Assembly: GCF_900314695.1 (NCBI RefSeq)
Contig: NZ_OMWD01000013.1
Location: 41,292-105,291 of the forward strand
Length of the DNA: 64,000 nucleotides
From: an uncultured Methanobrevibacter sp.
GTDB lineage: Archaea; Methanobacteriota; Methanobacteria; Methanobacteriales; Methanobacteriaceae
Direction of reading: 5' to 3'
Positions 44,581-52,446 of this stretch are shown in pieces. A program made the position numbers and the translations under genes. The notes under the pieces were generated by a model that saw only the letters and a program-made list of their open reading frames with translations, was not told where the DNA came from and made no database searches. Within the stretch, counting starts at the first letter, position 1. Every line of letters starts with the position of its first letter.

Positions 44581-45603
44581 TTAGGGATGAAGTCCTAAGT
44601 GGGTCAGTCCTGCCTGTTCCTTAATGCCCAATATGATGTTCATGTTTTGAATGGCCTGACCGGATGCACCTTTGACAAGGTTATCGATACAGGACAGCAT
44701 TACAATTCTTCCGGTATCATCTATTTCGAATCCTCCGATATGAACAAAGTTGGATCCGCGCACTGAACTTAAGTGTGGTATTTCTCCTTCATCCATAAGC
44801 TTGATAAAGTATTCTCCTTTGTATTCTTTTTTGTATATTTCTCTTAATTCTTCTGGTGTGATATCTTTATTTTCATCATTTATGAAGCTGTGGCTTGTTG
44901 TTTGGATTCCTCTGATAACCGGAATGAGGTGTGGTGTAAATGACACTTTAACTTCATCAAATCCATGTAATTCCTGTTTGATTTCAGAAGAATGTCTGTG
45001 TGTTGTGATTTTATATGGGTTTAGGTTGTCTGCAATGTTTGGGTAGTGTGTAGTTGCAGATGCATTGACCCCCGCTCCACTGACTCCAGATTTTGAGTCT
45101 ATGATTATTCTTTCGACAATTCCGTTTTTGACAAGAGGATATGATGACAGGATTGCGCCGGTTGGGAAACATCCGGGATTTGCAACAAGCTGTGATTTTT
45201 TGATTTCATCCCTATAAAGTTCTGGAAGTCCGAATGCTCCTTTGTTTTCGCTGTCGGTATGTTCCATTCCATACCATTTTTCATATACTGCTGTGTCTCT
45301 GTATCTGTAATCTCCACTTAAATCAACAACTTTGGTTCCGGTTTCAAGAAGTTCTGGGACAATTTTCATTGATGCTCCATGAGGGGTTGCGGTAAATACA
45401 ACATCAGCATCCAAATCGCTTGGACTTTTGTTTGTAAATACAAGTCCTGAATCTCTTATGTGTGGATGAATCTTATGTGCTGGAGTTCCATCATATTGTC
45501 TTGATGTAATTTCTGTCACTTCAACCTCAGGATGATTTGACAACATTCTCAAAAGTTCTCCACCGGTATATCCACTTGCTCCTATTATGGCTGCTTTAAA
45601 CAT
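44581..45603 (-). CDS. argC: N-acetyl-gamma-glutamyl-phosphate reductase
   Basis: 340 residues. NADP-dependent reduction of N-acetylglutamyl phosphate in arginine (and possibly lysine-type) synthesis. NAD(P) loop IGASGYTGGELLRML, catalytic cysteine ANPGCFPTGA (Cys145), and HRHSSEIKQEL are present. ATG follows AGGAGATGATAAA. Arginine from this pathway feeds the pyruvoyl decarboxylase seen at 9 kb. Confidence 0.95.
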   Translation of the reverse strand: MFKAAIIGASGYTGGELLRMLSNHPEVEVTEITSRQYDGTPAHKIHPHIRDSGLVFTNKSPSDLDADVVFTATPHGASMKIVPELLETGTKVVDLSGDYRYRDTAVYEKWYGMEHTDSENKGAFGLPELYRDEIKKSQLVANPGCFPTGAILSSYPLVKNGIVERIIIDSKSGVSGAGVNASATTHYPNIADNLNPYKITTHRHSSEIKQELHGFDEVKVSFTPHLIPVIRGIQTTSHSFINDENKDITPEELREIYKKEYKGEYFIKLMDEGEIPHLSSVRGSNFVHIGGFEIDDTGRIVMLSCIDNLVKGASGQAIQNMNIILGIKEQAGLTHLGLHP

Positions 45604-45614
45604 TTTATCATCTC

Positions 45615-46076
45615 CTAATCTTCACAATGGTCCATTATTTTACCTTCGAAATTGGTTTTTTGTATTTTTCTAATAATTTTACAACTGCTGTCGAGTTCGC
45701 AGTCACGGTATTTTTCAATACGGATTGCTTTGGCTTTTAAGCCTCTTTTGTCGATAGCATCTTGTAATTTGCTTATGTCATGATTTTGATCTGCTCCAAC
45801 GGTGATAATATCCGGGTCAATTTCACGTACAATCTTGAAGACGTCTCCGTTTGCATCACCTAAAAAAGCGTCAGTTACAGGTTTTAACATTTTAATTAAT
45901 TCTAGTCTTTGGTCTTCTCCAACAATAGGTACTCTTTTTCTTCTTTCTACAGTTGCATCACGTGCTACAACAACATAAAGCTCAGCATCTTCTCCGCCCA
46001 GTTTTTTTGACTCTTCAAGGTAAACTCCGTGACCTGGGTGGAGTATATCGAATGTTCCGGTCGCCATTATCTTCAT
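45615..46076 (-). CDS. ribL: FAD synthetase (archaeal RibL-type nucleotidyltransferase)
   Basis: 153 residues. Cytidylyltransferase-like fold with the HxGH motif in GTFDILHPGHGVYLEESKKL. In Methanocaldococcus RibL adenylates FMN to FAD. The family is split between RibL and glycerol-3-phosphate cytidylyltransferase-like enzymes, but length and start fit RibL. Its ATG overlaps the hisA stop (TAATG), so translation is coupled. Confidence 0.85.
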   Translation of the reverse strand: MKIMATGTFDILHPGHGVYLEESKKLGGEDAELYVVVARDATVERRKRVPIVGEDQRLELIKMLKPVTDAFLGDANGDVFKIVREIDPDIITVGADQNHDISKLQDAIDKRGLKAKAIRIEKYRDCELDSSCKIIRKIQKTNFEGKIMDHCED

Positions 46077-46819
46077 TATATTTGCCTCTTCTGATATTTT
46101 AAAGCCTCAGTTAAATCAATTTTATCTTTATAAAGTGCAGAACCTATTACAACTCCTTCCACTCCACTTTCATTTAATTTTTTAATGTCTTCTATTGTTG
46201 TAATTCCTCCGGAATAGACAATAGGCAAGTCTACGGATTTCTTGAGTTCTTCTACTGGTTCTGTGTAAAATCCACCTAAAAGTCCTTCAACATCGACATT
46301 GGTAAAGAGAATGCTTCCAGCGCCGTGTTCCTTGAACTCTTGGGAAAGCTCAACAGGACTCTTATCAATTTTTTCCTGCCATCCCTTAATGACTACTCTG
46401 TTGTCTTTGCTGTCAAGCGAAATCATTATTCTTTCGCATCCGTATTCATCGGATAGTTGTGTAATGGTTTCGGGATTTTGAATTCCCATTGTGCCGATAA
46501 TAAGTCTTTTAATGTCCAAATCCAACAATTGACGGGCATATTCAACACTTCTGATTCCGCCGCCCAATTGAATCGGAACTGAAACTTCATTCAATATCTT
46601 TTTGATAATATCAAAGCTTGCTACACCATTTATTGTTCCATCCAAATCAATAACGTGGATATTTTTGGCTCCTAAGTCTTCCCAATGTTTTGCAACAAGT
46701 TCGGGATTTTCAATTTCTACCATTTCGCTTCCAGGTTCGCCTTGGACAAGCTGCACACATTTTCCATTTTTTATGTCAACAGCCGGCATGATTAACATTT
46801 CATCTTTTTTAAATGACAT
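46076..46819 (-). CDS. hisA: ProFAR isomerase, histidine biosynthesis
   Basis: 247 residues, TIM barrel. Phosphate-binding and catalytic motifs: MPAVDIKNGKCVQL with Asp at the first strand, QLGGGIRSVEYA, DLDGTING and YSGGITTIEDI. It isomerises ProFAR to PRFAR in histidine synthesis. ATG follows AGGAAAATCCAA. First gene of the string hisA-ribL-argC-flavodoxin-pyrI. Confidence 0.95.
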   Translation of the reverse strand: MSFKKDEMLIMPAVDIKNGKCVQLVQGEPGSEMVEIENPELVAKHWEDLGAKNIHVIDLDGTINGVASFDIIKKILNEVSVPIQLGGGIRSVEYARQLLDLDIKRLIIGTMGIQNPETITQLSDEYGCERIMISLDSKDNRVVIKGWQEKIDKSPVELSQEFKEHGAGSILFTNVDVEGLLGGFYTEPVEELKKSVDLPIVYSGGITTIEDIKKLNESGVEGVVIGSALYKDKIDLTEALKYQKRQI

Positions 46820-46901
46820 TTGGATTTTCCTATTACATTTTATTATAATATAACTATATGTTTTGAAATGTTTTATAAGTATTGTTAATATAATTAGTTA
46901 T

Positions 46902-47852
46902 ATGAATGAAAATCTTTACGGATTATTTGATGATGTTTTAATATCTAACTTTTCAATCAAGGATGATGGTGAAAAAAGGATTATTGAGTTGGGTGATGAT
47001 GGGGAATACGGAAAACTGGAAACATATTCTCTGTTTCCTGGAATAATTCTTTCATTCATTAACATGAACGTTGATAACATTGATAATGTTTTTGTTGAAA
47101 CTAAAATCAATCCACGACTTTTGGAAATTAATCACTGTTCCAATGGCAGATATTCATATGCCGTAGATGATGATAAAATCATGTATTTTGGAAAAGGAGA
47201 TTTGTGTGTCAGTATTTATGATTTGACAAAAACCACTTCTGATTTTCCATTGGGCTATTATGAAGGTTTGGAGATTTTCATCGATGTCGATGAGGCTAAT
47301 GAGCATCTCAAGGACTATATTCCAGATTTTGATTTGGTCGAGTTTTACGAAAAACTGGAAGATTCCAAAGGTTACGTTCTAATCAGAGCCAATGAAAAGA
47401 TTGACCATGTTATAGGTGAACTGTATAACGTTGATGAGCGAATTAAACGACCTTACTATAAACTGAAATGCATTGAGCTTTTGTTGTTTTTTTCAATTGT
47501 CAAGTTCACGGCCAGTGAAAACATACAGCTTTCAAAAAGGCAAACGGAAATAGTTGAAAATGTTAAGAATGATTTGATTGGGGATTTGGAAAGTAAAATC
47601 ACCATTGACCAACTTGCTGACAGGTATGGTATCAGCAAAACAACATTAAAGAACTGTTTTAAGGAAGTCTATGGAAAACCTATTTTCAAATGGCGAAAAG
47701 AGTATAGGCTTGATTATTCTTTATCATTAATTGAAAGCGGAGATTATAATATCTCGCAGGTATCTGAAATGGTGGGTTATTCTTCACCTTCCAAATTTTC
47801 ACAGGCTTTCAAGGATTATTTCGGCTATCTGCCATCAGAAGTTAAAAAATAA
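46902..47852 (+). CDS. AraC-family transcriptional regulator
   Basis: 316 residues. The C-terminal 100 residues hold the two helix-turn-helices of AraC (ITIDQLADRYGISKTTLKNC and YNISQVSEMVGYSSPSKFSQ); the N-terminal 200 residues are a sensing domain of uncertain type. AraC regulators are mostly bacterial; bacterial origin is inferred. ATG 46902 lies about 25 bases after TTTTATAAGT, so the message is probably leaderless. It precedes the ABC transporter pair, like regulator-transporter loci of the yersiniabactin (YbtA/PQ) type. Confidence 0.85.
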   Translation: MNENLYGLFDDVLISNFSIKDDGEKRIIELGDDGEYGKLETYSLFPGIILSFINMNVDNIDNVFVETKINPRLLEINHCSNGRYSYAVDDDKIMYFGKGDLCVSIYDLTKTTSDFPLGYYEGLEIFIDVDEANEHLKDYIPDFDLVEFYEKLEDSKGYVLIRANEKIDHVIGELYNVDERIKRPYYKLKCIELLLFFSIVKFTASENIQLSKRQTEIVENVKNDLIGDLESKITIDQLADRYGISKTTLKNCFKEVYGKPIFKWRKEYRLDYSLSLIESGDYNISQVSEMVGYSSPSKFSQAFKDYFGYLPSEVKK

Positions 47853-47853
47853 C

Positions 47854-47888
47854 TTTTTGTCTTTTTGGTATATTTTTTGTCTTTTTAG
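47854..47888. promoter_or_regulatory. Two direct repeats TTTTTGTCTTTTTRG, 20 bases apart
   Basis: TTTTTGTCTTTTTGG (47854-47868) and TTTTTGTCTTTTTAG (47874-47888) directly follow the araC-type gene; TTTTGTCTTTTCAG recurs at 48010-48023. Two-turn spacing suits AraC-type half-sites, but T-rich sequence just after a stop codon could equally terminate transcription. Confidence 0.35.
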
Positions 47889-48037
47889 TTCAAAAATATT
47901 TATATACTAATTTAAATTATATTTTATAATGAAAATTGGTTTGTCTAATTATTTTTTATAAAAATACTTTAAATTAGTCTTTTATTTGTTTTTTAAGATA
48001 TTTTTAGTGTTTTGTCTTTTCAGATTAATTAAAAATT

Positions 48038-48053
48038 TTTAGGTATGCCTAAA
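48038..48053. promoter_or_regulatory. Palindrome TTTAGGTATGCCTAAA (DtxR-type metal box candidate)
   Basis: Six-base arms TTTAGG/CCTAAA around TATG, 21 bases before the ABC transporter start at 48075. Like the sites at 51662 and 61417 it resembles the TTAGGTTAGCCTAA-type operators of DtxR/IdeR/MntR regulators. Confidence 0.65.
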
Positions 48054-48074
48054 TTAAGTTCTAAGGAGATGTTT

Positions 48075-49865
48075 ATGTCAAATACACAAAATAAAAATAA
48101 ATTCATACGATTATTAAGTTATTCTGGTAATTATAAATATTTAACAATCTTAGGCATGTTTTTATCTGCTTTAAGTGCTATTTGTTTATTGATTCCATTT
48201 ATTTATATATGGGATGTAGTTAATGCCCTTCTGTCAGTTGCTCCCGATTTCACAAAGGCACAAAATCTGGATGTCTATGCATTCAATGCATTTGCTTTTG
48301 CTATTCTGGGAATAGCACTGAACTTTTTTGGTTTGATGGGTACACATCTATCTGCATTTAAAAATGAAAAGAACATGAAGGATGCTGCTATAAGTCATTT
48401 GCTTAAGCTACCATTAGGATACTTTTCAAATCATACAAGTGGTGGACTTAGGAAAGTAATTGATTACAGTACTGCAAAAACCGAAACATTTTTGGCCCAT
48501 CAGCTGTTTGATTTAATCGGAGCCATTGTAACTCCAATAGTATTTCTGATATTGCTCTTCAGCTTTGATTGGCTGCTTGGGCTGGTCTGTCTGATTCCGA
48601 TAATACTGTGTTTCGTGTTCATGTATCCGATGTTTTCAAGCGAATCCCAAAATATCATGGTTCAATATCAAACATACCTTGAAAAGATGAATGCTGAAGC
48701 AGTCGAATACGTAAGGGGAATTCCTGTTACAAAGGCATTCCAGCAAAGTGTTTTTTCATTCAAAAACTTCATTGCTGCCATAAAGAATTATGCTAAGTTC
48801 TCAGCAAATTACTCCTTGTCAACCCAGCTTCCGATGACTGCATTTACAGTTTCCATCAATGGATTTTTTGCATTGCTGATTCCTGCGGGAATACTTCTGG
48901 GGGGATCTTTGGTTGATGCAAAATTTTTGGCAAATTTCATGTTTTATGTCATCTTCACTCCAGTTTGTGCTGTAATGATGAACAGAATCATGACAGTTTC
49001 ACAGGACTGGATGCTTGCAAGTCATGCTTTGGAAGGCATTGAATCCATTTTGAATGAAAAGCCTTTGGCCGAGGCAACCAACCCTCAAAAGCCTAAAAAT
49101 CATTCAATAGAATTTGAAGGTGTTTATTTTGACTATGAAAGCACAGATTCAGATGAACACATATTGAATGATGTGAACTTGAAAATCAATGAAAACGATT
49201 CCGTTGCATTGGTTGGACCCTCCGGAGGTGGTAAAACCACAATAGCATCATTGATTCCTAGATTTTGGGATGTTGATGTAGGCAGTGTCAAGGTGGGGGA
49301 TGTTGACGTTAAAGATATTTCAACTGTAGATTTGATGGAAAACATTTCATTTGTATTCCAGAACACCACCTTGTTTAAGGATTCCATTTACAATAATGTG
49401 GCTATCGGTCGTAAGGGTGCTACAAGAGAAGATGTCAAAAAGGCCCTCAGTTTAGCCCAATGCGATGATATTATTGATGAATTGCCTGATGGAATTGATA
49501 CTGTGATTGGAACTGAAGGAACATATCTTTCAGGAGGCCAGCAGCAAAGAATTGCACTTGCAAGAGCAATACTTAAGGATGCACCAATAATCATTTTGGA
49601 TGAAGCGACAGCCCTTGCAGATCCTGAAAACGAATATATGATTCAAAAAGCAATTTCACAAATCACCCGCAACAAGACAGTCATCATGATTGCACACAGA
49701 TTGTCTACAGTTAAAAATGTGGATATGATTTACGTGGTTGATAAAGGAAAGATTGTTGAGCAGGGAAATCATGACGATTTGGTTGAAAGCAAAGGCCTTT
49801 ATTCCAGAATGTGGGATGAGTTTAACCAGTCAATTCAATGGAAAGTCAAAAGTGAGGTGGCATAA
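48075..49865 (+). CDS. ABC transporter, fused permease and ATPase, subunit 1
   Basis: 596 residues: six membrane helices (about 15-310) and an ATPase with Walker A GPSGGGKTT, signature LSGGQQQRIALARA and Walker B IIILDEATA. ATG 48075 follows AAGGAGATGTTT; the upstream ATG (48045) lies inside the palindrome. It pairs with the next gene as a heterodimer. Context (AraC regulator, metal-type operator) suggests a siderophore or metallophore transporter of the YbtPQ/IrtAB kind, where ABC-exporter-fold proteins import; export is the alternative. Confidence 0.87.
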   Translation: MSNTQNKNKFIRLLSYSGNYKYLTILGMFLSALSAICLLIPFIYIWDVVNALLSVAPDFTKAQNLDVYAFNAFAFAILGIALNFFGLMGTHLSAFKNEKNMKDAAISHLLKLPLGYFSNHTSGGLRKVIDYSTAKTETFLAHQLFDLIGAIVTPIVFLILLFSFDWLLGLVCLIPIILCFVFMYPMFSSESQNIMVQYQTYLEKMNAEAVEYVRGIPVTKAFQQSVFSFKNFIAAIKNYAKFSANYSLSTQLPMTAFTVSINGFFALLIPAGILLGGSLVDAKFLANFMFYVIFTPVCAVMMNRIMTVSQDWMLASHALEGIESILNEKPLAEATNPQKPKNHSIEFEGVYFDYESTDSDEHILNDVNLKINENDSVALVGPSGGGKTTIASLIPRFWDVDVGSVKVGDVDVKDISTVDLMENISFVFQNTTLFKDSIYNNVAIGRKGATREDVKKALSLAQCDDIIDELPDGIDTVIGTEGTYLSGGQQQRIALARAILKDAPIIILDEATALADPENEYMIQKAISQITRNKTVIMIAHRLSTVKNVDMIYVVDKGKIVEQGNHDDLVESKGLYSRMWDEFNQSIQWKVKSEVA

Positions 49866-51611
49866 ATGTTGGCTGAATATTTCGCCAGGAGATTCGGTCT
49901 TACAAAGGAAGGTTCGAATAATCTGGTAAAGGGAATCGTTTACACAGCCCTTTTAAACATAGCTTTCATGCTTCCTGTCGGTCTGTACTCATTACTTCTT
50001 TATATATGGATTGAGCCTCTTATGGGAGGGGATGTTGTTGAACCAAACCTTGGAATGTTTATTGTATTGATATTGATTGTACTGGGCATTATCTTTGCAT
50101 TTGCATGGAAACAATATCATTTCGTATTCAATACAACATATAAAGAAAGCGAAAATAGAAGAATCAATCTTGGTGAAAACTTAAGAAAGCTTCCATTATC
50201 CTTCTTTGAAAATAGGGACCTTGCGGACTTGACTTCCACAATCATGAATGACTGCACTGATTTGGAACATGTTTTCTCTCATGCAATTCCACAATTGTTA
50301 GGATCAATAGTCTCATTATGTCTTGTATCTATTGGAATGTTCATATTTGATTGGAGACTGGCCATTGCACTTTTGTGGGTTGTTCCAGTAGCCTTCATCA
50401 TTTTATATGTTTCAAAAGGTATTGTCTACAAGTCTGGAGATATTGTATTGTACGATTTGCTTGACTGTGGGGACTCCATGCAGGAGTGTATAGAATCAAT
50501 AAGGGATTTGAAATCATATAATTATGAAAAGGAATATTTCTCAAAAATATCTGGATTAACTTCAAAAATTGAAAAATCAAGAATTAAGGCTGAGCTGATG
50601 GCTGCTGGAGGGGTTATCACTGGAAGAGTTGTGTTGAATTTGGGAATAGTTTCAGTAATCCTTTTGGGTTCATATCTGATTGTAAATTCACAGGTAAGTA
50701 TTTTTACACTTTTGATATTCTTAATAGCATCTGCTACAGTTTATTCACCACTGGAAAACGGATTGACATTTTTGGCTGAAATTTTAATGATGGATAATAA
50801 AATAGAAAGGGCCAAAGAAATTGAAAGTCTTGTTGTTGAAGGTGGCATGACTGAATATGAATTGGATGGTTATGATATTGAATTTAAAAAGGTTAATTTC
50901 AATTATGATGATTTGAAAGACGTTTTGACTGATATTTCATTTATTGCTCGTCAAGGTGAGGTTACAGCACTTGTTGGACCGTCTGGTGGAGGTAAATCTA
51001 CCGTATCAAAACTGGCTGCAAGATTTTGGGATCCTGTTGGTGGTGAAGTATCTCTTGGAGGACAGGATTTGTCTCAATTGGATTGTGAAAAACTCCTGGA
51101 AAACTTTTCAATTGTCTTTCAGGATGTAATTCTATTTAACAATACTATTCTGGAAAACATTCGTGTTGGAAAAAAGGATGCTACAGATGAAGAGGTCATT
51201 AATGCAGCCAAACTTGCGGAATGCGATGAGTTTGTCCAGAAACTTCCTGACGGCTATAATACTGTCATCGGAGAAAACGGTGAACTGCTCTCTGGAGGTC
51301 AAAGACAAAGAATTTCAATTGCAAGGGCGCTTCTTAAGGATGCAAATGTTATTCTTTTGGATGAGGCCACATCATTTTTGGATGTTGAAAATGAATCCAA
51401 AATCCAAAAGGCATTATCTGAACTTATAAAAAACAAAACAGTAATCATTATTGCACATAGGATGCGTACAATTGCAAATGCAGATAAGATTGTTGTATTG
51501 GAAGAAGGAAAAATTGTTGAACAGGGTGCACCTGATGAGTTGTTGGAAAAAGGGGGTCTGTTCAAGAAAATGGTTGATTTGCAAAATTTAAGCGGAGAAT
51601 GGCAAATTTAA
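49866..51611 (+). CDS. ABC transporter, fused permease and ATPase, subunit 2
   Basis: 581 residues, same layout as subunit 1: membrane domain, then GPSGGGKST, LSGGQRQRISIARA and VILLDEATSFLD. Starts one base after the first gene's stop with GAGGTGG upstream. The two ATPase domains differ in the loop around the signature, as in heterodimers with one weaker ATP site. Together they form one transporter; substrate inferred to be metal-related. Confidence 0.87.
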   Translation: MLAEYFARRFGLTKEGSNNLVKGIVYTALLNIAFMLPVGLYSLLLYIWIEPLMGGDVVEPNLGMFIVLILIVLGIIFAFAWKQYHFVFNTTYKESENRRINLGENLRKLPLSFFENRDLADLTSTIMNDCTDLEHVFSHAIPQLLGSIVSLCLVSIGMFIFDWRLAIALLWVVPVAFIILYVSKGIVYKSGDIVLYDLLDCGDSMQECIESIRDLKSYNYEKEYFSKISGLTSKIEKSRIKAELMAAGGVITGRVVLNLGIVSVILLGSYLIVNSQVSIFTLLIFLIASATVYSPLENGLTFLAEILMMDNKIERAKEIESLVVEGGMTEYELDGYDIEFKKVNFNYDDLKDVLTDISFIARQGEVTALVGPSGGGKSTVSKLAARFWDPVGGEVSLGGQDLSQLDCEKLLENFSIVFQDVILFNNTILENIRVGKKDATDEEVINAAKLAECDEFVQKLPDGYNTVIGENGELLSGGQRQRISIARALLKDANVILLDEATSFLDVENESKIQKALSELIKNKTVIIIAHRMRTIANADKIVVLEEGKIVEQGAPDELLEKGGLFKKMVDLQNLSGEWQI

Positions 51612-51661
51612 GGTATTTGCTTTTTGGGTATATTCATTTTGGTGATTAATGTTCCAAGATA

Positions 51662-51677
51662 TTTAGGTATACCTAAA
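51662..51677. promoter_or_regulatory. Palindrome TTTAGGTATACCTAAA (DtxR-type metal box candidate)
   Basis: A perfect 16-base palindrome 62 bases before the MacB-like ATPase start and just upstream of a TATA tract (AATAATATATATTAA, near 51690). This is the most symmetric of the three sites. Confidence 0.7.
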
Positions 51678-51738
51678 TTTAAATACCTTAAATAATATAT
51701 ATTAAATTAGATAATTTAAATATAAGAAGGCAATACTA

Positions 51739-52443
51739 ATGAGTACAATTATTGAATTTAAAAATGTGAACAAGGAGTACAAATCTGGAGATCACATTTT
51801 AAAAGCGATGGATAATGTAAACTTCACAATTGATGAAGGAGAATTTGTAGTGATTCTTGGACCGTCAGGTGCCGGTAAATCAACACTTCTAAACCTGTTG
51901 GGTGGTCTGGATTCAGTTACATCCGGTCAAATTATCGTCAACGGCAACCATATAGAATCATTTGACGATAATCAGCTTACGAGCTATAGGGCTAAGAATG
52001 TTGGTTTTATTTTCCAGTTTTACAATCTGATTCCTAATCTCACAGCCCTTGAAAATGTTGAGCTTATGAAGGATATCGTAGATGTGAAAATTGATGGTCA
52101 GGCCGTTCTTGATGCTGTCGGATTGAATAATCATGCAAATCAATTTCCAGCACAATTGTCTGGTGGAGAGCAACAAAGGGTTTCCATTGCAAGAGCAGTT
52201 GCCAAACAGCCTACCATGCTTTTATGTGACGAACCGACTGGTGCTCTTGACTCAAAAACGGGTGTTTTAATCTTAAGTTTACTTCAGGATATGAGCAATA
52301 ACAGGGATACTACTGTTGTTATTGTAACTCACAATGCAATCTTGGCTGAAGCTGCAGACAAGGTTGTTAGGATTAAAAACGGTCAAATCGAAAGTATTGT
52401 CGTTAATGAATATCCAAAGAAGGTCTCTGATTTGGAATGGTAA
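51739..52443 (+). CDS. ABC transporter ATPase of the MacB/LolD type
   Basis: 234 residues, ATPase only: Walker A GPSGAGKSTLLNLL, signature LSGGEQQRVSIARA, Walker B LLCDEPTGALDS. Typical of ATPases that partner FtsX-type permeases. It begins an operon with two such permeases. ATG follows AAGAAGGCAATACTA. The metal-type operator upstream suggests metal-responsive control. Confidence 0.9.
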   Translation: MSTIIEFKNVNKEYKSGDHILKAMDNVNFTIDEGEFVVILGPSGAGKSTLLNLLGGLDSVTSGQIIVNGNHIESFDDNQLTSYRAKNVGFIFQFYNLIPNLTALENVELMKDIVDVKIDGQAVLDAVGLNNHANQFPAQLSGGEQQRVSIARAVAKQPTMLLCDEPTGALDSKTGVLILSLLQDMSNNRDTTVVIVTHNAILAEAADKVVRIKNGQIESIVVNEYPKKVSDLEW

Positions 52444-52446
52444 GTT

